From Methanogenium marinum (lineage in GTDB: Archaea > Halobacteriota > Methanomicrobia > Methanomicrobiales > Methanomicrobiaceae), in the NCBI RefSeq assembly GCF_028912405.1, contig NZ_JAKELO010000002.1:1559276-1623275 (forward strand): a stretch of 64,000 bases of DNA. Reading direction: 5' to 3'. Positions 24,671 through 33,734 of this stretch are shown piece after piece. The notes under the pieces are model-generated. The model was not told where the DNA came from. It was given only the letters and a program-made list of their open reading frames with translations, and searched no databases. A program made the position numbers and the translations under genes. Each line of letters starts with the position of its first letter. Position 1 is the first letter of the stretch.

Positions 24671-25477
24671 ATGACAAAAAATCCATATGTCCATGGATAT
24701 GGCGAAGAGGACTCTTCCCGCCTCGTTAAACAATCAGTTGCCCTGGAAGAAATTCTGCACGCAGATGAGGATTTTCCGGCAGGCACGCAGATCCTTGAGG
24801 CGGGGTGCGGTGTCGGTGCCCAGACGGTGATTCTTGCCCATCGGTTTCCTGAGGCAGAGATTCTCTCGGTAGATATCTCTGAGACCTATCTCGCACAGGC
24901 TGAGGAGCGGGTGAAATCCTTTGGTTATAGAAATGTCACCTTCCGCCAGGCCGATCTTGCAGCAACTGACCTGCCACCGGAGAGTGCGGACCATATCTTT
25001 GTCTGTTTTGTGCTGGAGCATATCCCCGAACCGGAGGCAGCGCTCAAAAATCTCTGCCGTGCCCTCCGTCCGGGTGGTTCGGTGACGGTCATTGAAGGGG
25101 ATCACGGGTCTGCCATTTTCCATCCCGAGAGTCCGGATGCCCGGCATGTGGTGGACTGCCTGATTGAACTCCAGCACCGAAGCGGCGGGGACGGAAATAT
25201 TGGCCGGCGGCTCTATCCCCTGCTCAAAGATGCCGGTTTTTCAGAGGTCACCGTGACACCCGCCCCTGTATATGTGGATGCGGGTCATCCGGAACTGGTG
25301 GAAGGATTTATCGAAAAAATATTCATTGCAATGGTAGAGGCCTCGCGGGAGGCGTCATTCCGTGCAGGGATATCTGATCCAGTTCGCTGGGAGGCAGGGA
25401 TTTCCGCACTCCGGCGGACAAAAGAGCCGGGTGGGACGTTGTTTTATTCTTTTTTCAAAGCAAATGCGGTGAAGTGA
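24671..25477 (+). CDS. Class I SAM-dependent methyltransferase (268 aa)
   Basis: Motif I (ILEAGCGVGAQTVILA), the acidic end of strand 2 (LSVDISETYLAQAEERV) and motif 4 (ADHIFVCFVLEHIPEPEAAL) give a clear Methyltransf_11/25-type small-molecule methyltransferase. It is divergent from cooS with about 180 bases between the starts. No neighbour tells the substrate. A GGAG about 13 bases upstream of the ATG is a weak ribosome binding site. Related enzymes methylate arsenite, quinones or tetrapyrrole-like compounds; none of these can be preferred. Confidence 0.85.
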   Translation: MTKNPYVHGYGEEDSSRLVKQSVALEEILHADEDFPAGTQILEAGCGVGAQTVILAHRFPEAEILSVDISETYLAQAEERVKSFGYRNVTFRQADLAATDLPPESADHIFVCFVLEHIPEPEAALKNLCRALRPGGSVTVIEGDHGSAIFHPESPDARHVVDCLIELQHRSGGDGNIGRRLYPLLKDAGFSEVTVTPAPVYVDAGHPELVEGFIEKIFIAMVEASREASFRAGISDPVRWEAGISALRRTKEPGGTLFYSFFKANAVK

Positions 25478-25671
25478 GGGGGACCGGATCATCCGGAGAT
25501 GGGCCTCTTTGGTCGTGCGGATATACCCAGCCTGAGAGGCAGACGAGGTGAAAACTGACGCTGCATGGTACGATCAAAAAAGTGAAATTAAGTGAATAAA
25601 TTGTCTTTATTCTTAAATTGTGGAAATATTGGTGGGGCAGGATGAGATTCCTGTCACATCCCTGATTCGTT

Positions 25672-26280
25672 CTAATAATAATATGCGGTGGCGGGTGTTG
25701 CAGCCACGAGTGCTGCAAGGAAGAAGAATGAAAGAACTGTGAGGAGTATTGCTGGTAAAAATACTGCGATAAATGCCCGTGTGGTGGATATTTCGTGCAG
25801 TTCTTTTATTGCGAGAATCTCAAGAGCAAGTGTCCAGAATCCTGCGAGAAGGCCAATAAAGGGAATCCAACCGAAGATCAGGTTCGGAGTGAGGGAGTAG
25901 ATGAAAGCCCGTATGGTGGTCGTAAGACCCTTTCTTCCGCCCGCTATCCAGACGAAGATATGAAGGATGATACTTCCGATGAAGAGTGCGATGACGCCGA
26001 ATATGATGACGAATATGATGGATGCAATGACCATCCCGAGGGTGCCTAATGCGGCAAGACTGCCCACGCCGAGGGCTCCCATTCCAGCTTCAGCACCGGC
26101 CATTCCTCCTGCCATACCCATAAGCAGTCCGAGCATAATTCCGGTCAGTACCCCGTAGATTACAAGGAAGGTGATGAAATACTGCAGTGCATCCCCCAGA
26201 CTTTCTTCTCTGTGTGCAATCAGTGTCTCTGTAGGATCAAGGAGGAATCCTTTCACTTTATTGATAAATCCGTTTGACAT
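25672..26280 (-). CDS. Yip1-family integral membrane protein (202 aa)
   Basis: Five or so hydrophobic segments fill the protein from residue 30 on. The N-terminal MSNGFINKVKGFLLDPTETL and GDALQYFITFLVIYGVL, a Gly/Ala/Met-rich helix pair, and the later IFVWIAGGRKGLTTTIRAFIYSLTP are characteristic of archaeal Yip1 (YIP1-domain) proteins. Their function in archaea is unknown; the eukaryotic relatives act in membrane trafficking. A second member lies at 28505-29074, on the other side of recQ. Own promoter; T-rich stretches at both sides. Confidence 0.82.
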   Translation of the reverse strand: MSNGFINKVKGFLLDPTETLIAHREESLGDALQYFITFLVIYGVLTGIMLGLLMGMAGGMAGAEAGMGALGVGSLAALGTLGMVIASIIFVIIFGVIALFIGSIILHIFVWIAGGRKGLTTTIRAFIYSLTPNLIFGWIPFIGLLAGFWTLALEILAIKELHEISTTRAFIAVFLPAILLTVLSFFFLAALVAATPATAYYY

Positions 26281-26464
26281 GGTAATGTTTCACCTGCTGA
26301 TGCGTTTTCATTTGTGGGAGAAAAAGGTATTGTGGGGAACAATGTTGGTGATTTAACACTGTCAACCCAGTGCTGATCTGGCGTGTATACCCATCCTTTA
26401 CCAATCGATCAGATCAAATCCGATATGTTATTGCTGAAAATGAAATAATATCCTGCTACTTGTT

Positions 26465-28315
26465 ATGTCACTGTATGATACCCTCAGAGATTACTGGGGT
26501 TACTCCTCGTTTCTTCCTCAGCAGACTGAGGCAATATCAGCGATTTACCTGAAGCAGGATGTACTGCTGCTGAAAGCGACCGGAGGTGGCAAATCTCTCT
26601 GCTACCAGATCCTTCCGGTTCACGAGAAAAAACTGGGTATTGTAGTCTCCCCTTTAATCTCCCTTATGAAGGATCAGGTGGATGATCTCTGCCAGAAAGG
26701 CATCCGTGCAGTGACGTTAAACAGTGATTCAACTCCCGATGAGAAGAGGAGAACGGAAACTGCCATTCGGGAAGGCAAAATACACCTCTTATATGTCTCA
26801 CCTGAACGATTTGTCAGCGAACGGTTTGTCCGTCTTCTGAAAAACATTCCCCTCTCCCTCATTGCCATCGATGAAGCGCACTGCATCTCCCGATGGGGCC
26901 ATGATTTCCGCCCGGATTACCGAAAACTTCGGATGATAAAAAAGACCTGGCCGGATGTGCCGGTCATCGCGGTAACAGCCACTGCCACCCGTGAGGTAAA
27001 AGACGATATCGTGCGGCAACTGAATCTGAAAGACCCGTGTGTGCTTATTGGATCCTTCAACCGGACAAACCTGAATTATGAAATTCGTGAATCCGGAAAT
27101 GCGAAAGGGGAAATAATTGCATTTCTGAACAATCATCGGGATGAGTCAGGAATCATCTACTGTTTTTCCCGGAAGAGTACAGAGGAACTGTCTCAATGCT
27201 TACGAGAAAATGGAATATCGTCTCTCCCGTATCATGCCGGTTTGAAGGACAATGTCCGGAGGAAAAACCAGGAATCATTCGTCCGTGATAAAACGCAGAT
27301 TATCTGTGCGACGGTTGCCTTCGGGATGGGTATCAATAAACCTGATATCCGGTTTGTCATTCATTATGAACTGCCCAAAGACATTGAATCCTACTATCAG
27401 GAGACCGGACGGGCAGGGAGAGATGGTCTGCACAGCGAATGTATTTTATTTTATAATCGAGGAGACTCCGCAAAACAGATCTGGCTCATCGATAAGGGTG
27501 ATTCTGACAAGGATTACAAGGAGGTGCAGAAGAAAAAGCTCTTTTCACTGACACGATTTTGTGAGTCTCCGGTATGCAGAAGACATGCCCTTCTGACCTA
27601 TTTTGGAGAGGAATATGAACAGAAGAACTGTGAGATGTGCGACAATTGCCGGAAGGAAAATCCGAGAGTTGATGCGAAAGAATATGCATGGAAGGTTCTG
27701 GCCTGTGTCAGTGAACTGAACGGTCAACTTGGGCGGGGAAAGATCGTTCAGATTCTCTCCGGCTCATCTGCCAAAGAGATGGAATCCCTAAGATTTCGCA
27801 AATTGAAATCGTTTGGAACGGTTGTGGAGATATCTGAAAAACAGTTGGAGCAGTGGGTTGATGAACTTGTGTTCCAGGGGTATCTTACCCGCTCCGGCAG
27901 GAGGTATCCTGTCGTTTCACTCTCTAAAGAAGGGAAAACATATCTGAACGGGCAAACGGGTGCCCCGATATTCCTCAGCAAACCAAAGAAGACAGGAGGT
28001 AAATCTCATGGTGGAGAGAAGTGTAATCTTTCTGATGTCAGGTATAATCAGTCCCTGTTTTCATTGCTCCGTGTGCAGAGGGATGATATCGCACGGCGTG
28101 CAGGACTTCCCAAATATATGATCTTTACCGACCCGTCCTTAATTGAGATGGCAGCATATTATCCTCAGACAAAGGCCGATTTCCTGAATATAAAGGGTGT
28201 TGGTGTCGCGAAATGGAATTCTTATGGCGATATTTTCACCACCATCATCTCAAATTTCTGTATCGAGAATGGCATCACCGGCACGAATGACACCAGGTCT
28301 GGTGCAAAAAAGTGA
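26465..28315 (+). CDS. recQ: RecQ-type ATP-dependent DNA helicase (616 aa)
   Basis: Domains in order: superfamily 2 helicase core with LKATGGGKSLCYQI (Walker A), IAIDEAHCISRWGHDFRPDY (DEAH box and aromatic-rich loop), VTATAT, and motif VI QETGRAGRDG; a zinc-binding RQC subdomain (CRRH, CEMCDNC) near residue 370-395; a winged-helix region; and a C-terminal HRDC domain from about 525 (LLRVQRDDIARRAGLPKYMI). It unwinds DNA 3' to 5' in recombination and repair. All catalytic motifs are intact. Bacterial-style RecQ is found sporadically in methanogens and likely arrived by transfer. ATG at 26465 is used. A strong hairpin at 28395 ends the transcript. Confidence 0.95.
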   Translation: MSLYDTLRDYWGYSSFLPQQTEAISAIYLKQDVLLLKATGGGKSLCYQILPVHEKKLGIVVSPLISLMKDQVDDLCQKGIRAVTLNSDSTPDEKRRTETAIREGKIHLLYVSPERFVSERFVRLLKNIPLSLIAIDEAHCISRWGHDFRPDYRKLRMIKKTWPDVPVIAVTATATREVKDDIVRQLNLKDPCVLIGSFNRTNLNYEIRESGNAKGEIIAFLNNHRDESGIIYCFSRKSTEELSQCLRENGISSLPYHAGLKDNVRRKNQESFVRDKTQIICATVAFGMGINKPDIRFVIHYELPKDIESYYQETGRAGRDGLHSECILFYNRGDSAKQIWLIDKGDSDKDYKEVQKKKLFSLTRFCESPVCRRHALLTYFGEEYEQKNCEMCDNCRKENPRVDAKEYAWKVLACVSELNGQLGRGKIVQILSGSSAKEMESLRFRKLKSFGTVVEISEKQLEQWVDELVFQGYLTRSGRRYPVVSLSKEGKTYLNGQTGAPIFLSKPKKTGGKSHGGEKCNLSDVRYNQSLFSLLRVQRDDIARRAGLPKYMIFTDPSLIEMAAYYPQTKADFLNIKGVGVAKWNSYGDIFTTIISNFCIENGITGTNDTRSGAKK

Positions 28316-28394
28316 GACCCCTCAGCTACGTCCTCACAAAATGGGTTTAATTATGTGGATGATACACCTTTTTCACCCCTTCTCTTTTCATCAC

Positions 28395-28421
28395 GATGAC
28401 ATGCAACCGGTGCATGTCATC
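28395..28421. terminator. Strong hairpin between convergent genes
   Basis: An 11-base perfect stem (GATGACATGCA pairing with TGCATGTCATC, five-base loop ACCGG) followed by CCCGATTCAG then a T6 run on the plus strand. It sits between the recQ stop and the convergent Yip1-like gene, where a bidirectional terminator is expected. Confidence 0.65.
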
Positions 28422-28504
28422 CCGATTCAGTTTTTTCAGCCTGATATGGTCCGGAACGCTGGCATGAACACAGGTCTTACTCACATTATGCAGCAGAAAA
28501 ATGG

Positions 28505-29074
28505 TTATAGTGTGTTGAATATCATGGCGCTGAACACCAACGCAAAGATGAACATATAATAAAGTGCGACAAAGACTGCAACTGGGATGAATACGGCAAG
28601 AACTGCCTCTAACTTTGATACTCCATGGAATTCATGGAGGGCAAAAACCTGTATGGCCATTCCCCAGTAGGGAGTAAGGAATGCTCCGATGATGGTCCAG
28701 CCAATTAAGAGAGTCGGGACCATGGAGTAGCACGCCGCCCGCACTGTCTCCAGGTATCCGCCGGTTCCCTTAAAGAGGAGAATGAATATGTGGGTGACAG
28801 CAGCACTGATAAACAGAGAGATAATCCCTCCCACCAGAGACCCGAAAAATACTGCCGGGATGATGAAGAGAAGGGCAGCATTGGGTATCTCCAGTTCGGG
28901 CCCAAAGGCTATGAGACCAGCGGCAATAACGATTGTTATGAGGACAGAGAAGGCAAAGAGAAGTGTCAGGTAGAATACAAAGGCATCTTTGAATGATTCG
29001 TTCCGGTACTCGCCAAATCCCTGATCAAATGAGAAGAGACAAGTTCGGATGCGGTCACTGAACGATTGAGTCAT
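28505..29074 (-). CDS. Yip1-family integral membrane protein, second copy (189 aa)
   Basis: Paralogue of the protein at 25672-26280: same order of an N-terminal amphipathic stretch, five membrane helices, the internal HIFILLFKGTGGYLETVRAA (compare HIFVWIAGGRKGLTTTIRAF), and GWTIIGAFLTPYWGMAIQVF followed by ALHEFHGVSKLEAVLAVFIP. The two copies flank recQ and point the same way. They have diverged widely, so this is an old duplication. Function unknown; may take part in envelope organisation. Confidence 0.8.
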   Translation of the reverse strand: MTQSFSDRIRTCLFSFDQGFGEYRNESFKDAFVFYLTLLFAFSVLITIVIAAGLIAFGPELEIPNAALLFIIPAVFFGSLVGGIISLFISAAVTHIFILLFKGTGGYLETVRAACYSMVPTLLIGWTIIGAFLTPYWGMAIQVFALHEFHGVSKLEAVLAVFIPVAVFVALYYMFIFALVFSAMIFNTL

Positions 29075-29193
29075 GCCCTATCTTTGCACTGAATCCGTGA
29101 ATAATATTTGGATGGAATGGAATTGTTCCCCTGCGAAACCTTCATCATCCTGTGTTTCATTAATGGGACGTATCGAACATGGAGGTGTTGTGA

Positions 29194-29835
29194 ATGAATG
29201 TTCTCATAATCTATGCCCATCCCTATCCCGCATCACTGAATGCGGCATTGAAGGATCGGGCAGTTTCCGTTTTGCAGGATGCGGGCCATATGGTGAAGGT
29301 CTCAGATCTCTATGCAATGAAGTTCAAGGCAGTCCTTGACCAGAATGACTTTCTTAAACCCTGTAACAGGGATTATTTCTCAGTTCCGGGAGAACAGATG
29401 GCAGGGGTTAGAAACGGCACCCTGGCACCGGATATCCAGGCGGAGATGCACAAGGTCAAGTGGGCTGATCTCTTAATCTTCCAGTTTCCCATCTGGTGGA
29501 GTTCAACGCCCGCCATCCTGAAAGGCTGGATTGACCGTGTTTTAGCACAGGGTTTTGCAGTGAATCTGGCGGAGGGAAAACTCTACCAGGAAGGTCTGTT
29601 ATCAGGAAAAAAGGCGCTGATATCAACGACAGCCGGGTCACCACCGGAATTCTACAGCGAAGGAGGGCCGCACGGTGACATTAATCATCACCTGATGAGT
29701 CTTTGGCACAATACCATCGAGTTCTGTGGAATGGAGGTTGTGCCGACGTTCTATGTATTTAATGTAGGTGTCATGGATGATCTGCAGGTCAATGCCGAGC
29801 TGGAACGGTATGAGGAGTATCTGCGGTTGCTGTGA
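29194..29835 (+). CDS. Flavodoxin-fold NAD(P)H:quinone oxidoreductase-like protein (213 aa)
   Basis: The start MNVLIIYAHPYPASLNAAL, the middle DLLIFQFPIWWSSTPAILKGWIDRV and the TTAGSPPEFYSEGGPHG region are the FMN-binding signatures of the flavodoxin_2 family (NQO1/MdaB/KefF). Such enzymes reduce quinones, azo compounds or other acceptors with NAD(P)H by two-electron transfer. Here GGAGGTG lies about six bases upstream of the ATG. Alone on its strand between a Yip1-like gene and an efflux pump. Physiological acceptor unknown; detoxification of redox-active compounds is likely. Confidence 0.88.
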   Translation: MNVLIIYAHPYPASLNAALKDRAVSVLQDAGHMVKVSDLYAMKFKAVLDQNDFLKPCNRDYFSVPGEQMAGVRNGTLAPDIQAEMHKVKWADLLIFQFPIWWSSTPAILKGWIDRVLAQGFAVNLAEGKLYQEGLLSGKKALISTTAGSPPEFYSEGGPHGDINHHLMSLWHNTIEFCGMEVVPTFYVFNVGVMDDLQVNAELERYEEYLRLL

Positions 29836-30067
29836 TGAACGGCCGTGTTTCATTCAAATCGGGTAGTTCGGGTAATCTTTCTTTTTTTTACTATTCTGTT
29901 GGTTGTTCATACTCTACAGGTATGAGATCCGTGTGCTCATACCGGATCTGAACATGACCGGATGGAAAGGTGGTGAGGCAGGTTGCTCACGGATGTATTC
30001 AGGTAACTGTTTGTCGGTACCGGCATCCACCTCAAAAAGAGTGTGTACTTTCTACAGCGCCATGCCG

Positions 30068-31627
30068 TCAGGTCTGTTTTTCCGGTTCTGACTGGAGTGC
30101 CTTTCGGGGGAGGAAGAGGGCAGCGATAAGCGCAATGCCAAGGGAGAACGTTATGACATCAAAGCAGTGAAGCATCCCGGCGCTGATAGCGGAGTCGGCG
30201 ATTTCTGCCAGTTGTGCAAGGACCGTGTCCGGGACAATGAGGTCAGGGCTGCCGGTCTGCATTTTATTGACCCATCCCTGAAGCCCGGTTGTCAGTTGTT
30301 CGGCGGGGATCCCGCTGATCGTCGCCTGCTGTTCGACCTCATCTGCAATCCCGGTGTAGATAAAGATGAGCAGAATTACCCCGATGATGGCTGTCCCAAG
30401 GGAGGTGCCCAGCTGGCGAAGGGTGTTCAGAACCCCTGCGGCATCTGTGGAGTGCTCGTCCGGTACCGCAGAGAGGGTGAGGTTTGTCACCTGTGAGAGG
30501 ATGATTCCGAGACCTATCCCGAATACGATGGATCCAGGGATGAATTCAGTGGAACCTGTTTCGATTCCAAAGATTCCCCTGAGCATGAATGACCCTGCCA
30601 TCCCCAGGATGAGGCCTGTTATGAGGAGGTGTTTCGGGCTGATGAAGGTGGAAAGGCGGGCACCGCCTAAAGAGAAAATGAAGACTGCAATTGACATCGG
30701 GAGGAGGAGAATGCCTGTTTCAAATGCGCTGATGCCGGTTACCTGTTGGTAGAATACCGGGATGATGAAGAGGAATCCTGCGAAAGCGATGTTCTGGACG
30801 ATGCCGATGGTGTTGCCAAGGACAAAGCTCCGGTTACGGAAGATACTGATATCGACAAGGGGGACACGACCCTTATTTTTACGCCGCTTCTGCCAGAGGA
30901 AGAAGATTCCCATGATAAGAAGGCCCCCCCCGATAAGGGTCGATATGTACTGCCAGAGCTCGTAGTTACGCATGAGAAGGATTCCCATCACAATGGCAAA
31001 GAGCCCGGAAAATGAGAGAAGGGTGCCGATGACGTCAAGGTCGTGCCATTTGAGAGTAGGGCGGGACTCTGTGAGGAGGTAAGATAAAATGAGGATAAGA
31101 ATGACGATGACGAGCTCGATTCGGAAGGCCCAGCGCCAGCTGTAGAAGGTAGTTAGATATCCACCGAGGATGGGACCGAACGCAGCACCGGCGGCGCCGA
31201 TGCCACCCCACATACCGAAAGAGAAGGCCAGATCCTTCCCGCTGTATGTGCTGGTCAGAAATGTGGTGGTTGCAGGCATCATCAGGATTGCACCCAACCC
31301 TTCGAAGATGGCCCAGCCAATGAGAAGACTGGTTGCGTTCCAGCTCATTGAGGCGGTGAATGTACCAATGCCATAGATGGCAACTCCAATAAGAAATGCC
31401 TTTTTGCGTCCGAGAACGTCCTGAAGTTTGCCACCAATGAGCATGAAAGATGCCATCACCAGAGCATAAATCGCGATTATTGCCTGAATAACAGGCACCG
31501 TCGTGTTCAGATCCTGAACAAGGGCTGTGATTGAAACATTCATAATGGTCGTATCGATGACCATGATGAAGACCGCCATGCAGATGACGATGAGTACCCC
31601 CCATTTGAAATTCCCCCCGGATTTCAT
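30068..31627 (-). CDS. MFS drug:H+ antiporter-2 (DHA2) family, 14-TM (519 aa)
   Basis: About 14 hydrophobic helices. The first helix carries VIDTTIMNVSITAL, the loop after helix 2 is the MFS motif GGKLQDVLGRKKAFLIG, and later PATTTFLTSTYSG is the DHA2-typical element. Family members (EmrB/QacA) export drugs, dyes, or amphiphilic compounds using the proton or sodium gradient. The long C-terminal periplasmic-type loop before the last helix is normal. Monocistronic; a local regulator is not apparent (the TetR gene is far away at 57.8 kb). Substrate unknown. Confidence 0.92.
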   Translation of the reverse strand: MKSGGNFKWGVLIVICMAVFIMVIDTTIMNVSITALVQDLNTTVPVIQAIIAIYALVMASFMLIGGKLQDVLGRKKAFLIGVAIYGIGTFTASMSWNATSLLIGWAIFEGLGAILMMPATTTFLTSTYSGKDLAFSFGMWGGIGAAGAAFGPILGGYLTTFYSWRWAFRIELVIVILILILSYLLTESRPTLKWHDLDVIGTLLSFSGLFAIVMGILLMRNYELWQYISTLIGGGLLIMGIFFLWQKRRKNKGRVPLVDISIFRNRSFVLGNTIGIVQNIAFAGFLFIIPVFYQQVTGISAFETGILLLPMSIAVFIFSLGGARLSTFISPKHLLITGLILGMAGSFMLRGIFGIETGSTEFIPGSIVFGIGLGIILSQVTNLTLSAVPDEHSTDAAGVLNTLRQLGTSLGTAIIGVILLIFIYTGIADEVEQQATISGIPAEQLTTGLQGWVNKMQTGSPDLIVPDTVLAQLAEIADSAISAGMLHCFDVITFSLGIALIAALFLPRKALQSEPEKQT

Positions 31628-31874
31628 ACTGTCACTTCTGCTGTGTAGTAAATGTATTTCAATTTAAAAGTTTTGCAGACGGGAGGTTTTGAAGGAGGGC
31701 GGCGATTAATGCAGGGTCTGAGAAAGGAATCGTAATTTCCATACGTATTTCAAAATATGCTGAATTTTTTCGTAGTTTTTAAAAAATGCCCTGTTTTGTG
31801 TGAGATTCGTAGGAATGAAGTGCAGGAATTATATGAACATCTGGCGGATTCGATTGTTCTATTTGTCCCAAACC

Positions 31875-32465
31875 TCAGGAAAACAAACGGTCAAGGGTGG
31901 CAAGCACATCTTCTTTGACCTCTTCAGTTAGAAGGCCGAAGAGAAGGCGGTCATGGTACCCACCCCGAGCATGCCAGTATTTTCGCTGTCGCCCCTCAGG
32001 GACAAATCCTCCCTTCTCAAGCACCCTCGCCGAACCCTGATTTCCGGCGGCGGTATCGGCGTTCAGGCGGTAAGCACCTGCAATGCGGAAGGCAAACCAT
32101 ATCAGAAATGTGACCGCTTCAGACCCAATACCTTTGTTCCAGAAGGGGTCGTCTATCTGGTAACCGACGAGGTATGCTCCGGGTGAAAATTCATCTGCAA
32201 TGAGGGCACACTGGCCGATGAAGGCTTTCGTTTTCCTGTTCCGGATGGTGAATACAAAGTTGGAGGGCAGTCTGTCTTCTGCCAGTGCAAGAGCGTTTTC
32301 ATCCAAAAAGGGCAGGAAGTAGGCATGGGTGACTTCCGGCAGGTTCGGGCCAAAGAAGAGCCAGCGGCAGACGGTCTCCTTTGTGAGCATCTCAGATATG
32401 GGTGTGAGGTCTTCAAGTGTGACGTATGAGAACGTGAGGGAGGGCGAAGTCCAGGTGGTCTGCAT
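31875..32465 (-). CDS. GNAT-family N-acetyltransferase, RimJ/RimL-like (196 aa)
   Basis: The fold is shown by the order VFTIRNRKTKAFIGQCAL, YLVGYQIDDPFWNKGIGSEA (acetyl-CoA pyrophosphate-binding loop NKGIGSEA), LNADTAAGNQGSARVLEKGG and a closing YHDRLLFGLL. This is the Acetyltransf_3/RimL branch, which acetylates N-termini, amino sugars or small amines. Length is typical. It stands alone and its target cannot be deduced. Confidence 0.88.
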   Translation of the reverse strand: MQTTWTSPSLTFSYVTLEDLTPISEMLTKETVCRWLFFGPNLPEVTHAYFLPFLDENALALAEDRLPSNFVFTIRNRKTKAFIGQCALIADEFSPGAYLVGYQIDDPFWNKGIGSEAVTFLIWFAFRIAGAYRLNADTAAGNQGSARVLEKGGFVPEGRQRKYWHARGGYHDRLLFGLLTEEVKEDVLATLDRLFS

Positions 32466-32687
32466 CTGTTATTGGTGTTTGCAGGAATGGAAAAAAAGGT
32501 TTGGTAAATTTTGGTATTGTCTGTTTGCAAGGGAGGAGTTATTCCCTCCGACAACTCTCCAATGTGTGACGGTTCCTGTTTTGGGTTATTGTCCCACTAT
32601 TTCATTAACTAATCAGATATTATGAAGAAATTCAATTAGAAAATTATAATGCCATATTTAATATATGCATTGTATGGATGAGAGTAA

Positions 32688-33536
32688 ATGATAGATATTA
32701 ATCCATTGATGAATTCAATTTATATAGTGTTTTGGGTCCTCATAATTATTATTCCAACTGCAAGAATCTATGAGGAATTTAATAATATTCCAATTGCAGG
32801 AGTATTCTCAATATTTTGGGGTTCCTTAATCACATTTATACCGCATTCACCATTTGCCTTTATTGTTGATGGTGCAATAAACATTATTGTTTTAAATTTG
32901 GCTTGGATTTTTATTGCTGCAATAGCGATTTTAGTATTGGCAGGATTATTTTGTTATTTTAATGGTGGAAATTCGATTTATCAGTTTGAAATTCTTAGTA
33001 AAAATGAGAAGCATCACTTTGCAAAGACTCCTTTCAAGGATTTAAATGGTAATAATAATGAATCGCTGTTTTCTAATGAAGGAGATGATGATGACTGGGA
33101 TAATTTTAATGGAATTGTTGAAAAAATTCTTCAATTTAGATATAATAAAAACAGAAGAAGACAATTTAGTGACAATCGTGAATTAGAGGAGGATTATCAT
33201 AATCAGTTGCATCAATGGCTTAAAAGTGTTTATCCAAATGCAATAAATGATATGGATCAAAGGGGCTCTTCACGGCCAGATATCGTCATTGGGGATATAT
33301 GTATTGAAATTAAGGGTCCAACTCGAAAAAAAGAAGTTCGCGATATAGGTCAAAAATTAATAAGGTATCGGATACATTACGATCCTAGAATAATTGTTGT
33401 GCTTTTTTATCCAAAATTTGATTTGGAATCGCAATATTTCTGTGAATTTATTACAGGTATCAAACGTGAATTTTCAGATGTTGTGGTTATTGTTGAGAAT
33501 CCAGAAGGAATTTTACAAATGGTTGGTAAGGAATGA
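32688..33536 (+). CDS. Membrane-anchored PD-(D/E)XK nuclease-like protein (282 aa), AT-rich
   Basis: Residues 10-95 contain about three hydrophobic helices. A charged linker rich in Asn/Asp follows, then a soluble domain from about 150. There ELEEDYHNQLHQWL is followed by SSRPDIVIGDICIEIKGPTR, giving the ordered acidic residues E...PD...ExK of a restriction-endonuclease-like active site. The strand after it (IIVVLFYPKFD) fits the fold. The gene is far more AT-rich than its surroundings and uses AT-rich codons, pointing to recent transfer. I do not know this architecture as a described system; a cytoplasmic nuclease domain tethered to the membrane by its N-terminus may act in defence against incoming DNA. 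Enzymatic role is inference. Confidence 0.65.
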   Translation: MIDINPLMNSIYIVFWVLIIIIPTARIYEEFNNIPIAGVFSIFWGSLITFIPHSPFAFIVDGAINIIVLNLAWIFIAAIAILVLAGLFCYFNGGNSIYQFEILSKNEKHHFAKTPFKDLNGNNNESLFSNEGDDDDWDNFNGIVEKILQFRYNKNRRRQFSDNRELEEDYHNQLHQWLKSVYPNAINDMDQRGSSRPDIVIGDICIEIKGPTRKKEVRDIGQKLIRYRIHYDPRIIVVLFYPKFDLESQYFCEFITGIKREFSDVVVIVENPEGILQMVGKE

Positions 33537-33575
33537 ACCGATTGATTTATATGTTGGGATTTCTTTTTTTATCAT

Positions 33576-33716
33576 ATGGCTTCAAGAGAACCAAAAACTC
33601 TTAGAGGAGTTATGAGGAAGGGTGAAACAGGTGATGGTAGAAAAAAAACCCATTTGGAGAAACTAATGAGGGGGGAGATTGATCCTTTAACTGGAAAAGC
33701 TGTAAGGAAAAGATAA
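33576..33716 (+). CDS. Small basic protein (46 aa), duplicated in the window
   Basis: An ATG at 33576 opens a 46-codon frame: MASREPKTLRGVMRKGETGD then GRKKTHLEKLMRGEIDPLTG then KAVRKR. A TATA-like TTTATATG lies at 33546-33553, about 25 bases upstream of the ATG, so the mRNA is probably leaderless. A second, frameshifted copy with the same upstream sequence lies at 35725, which shows this is a real unit and not chance. Highly basic (Lys, Arg) and without cysteines; it could bind nucleic acid, or an acidic partner. Ends 18 bases before the convergent BASS stop. Unknown family. Confidence 0.65.
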   Translation: MASREPKTLRGVMRKGETGDGRKKTHLEKLMRGEIDPLTGKAVRKR

Positions 33717-33734
33717 TATAGTTTTTAATTTGTC

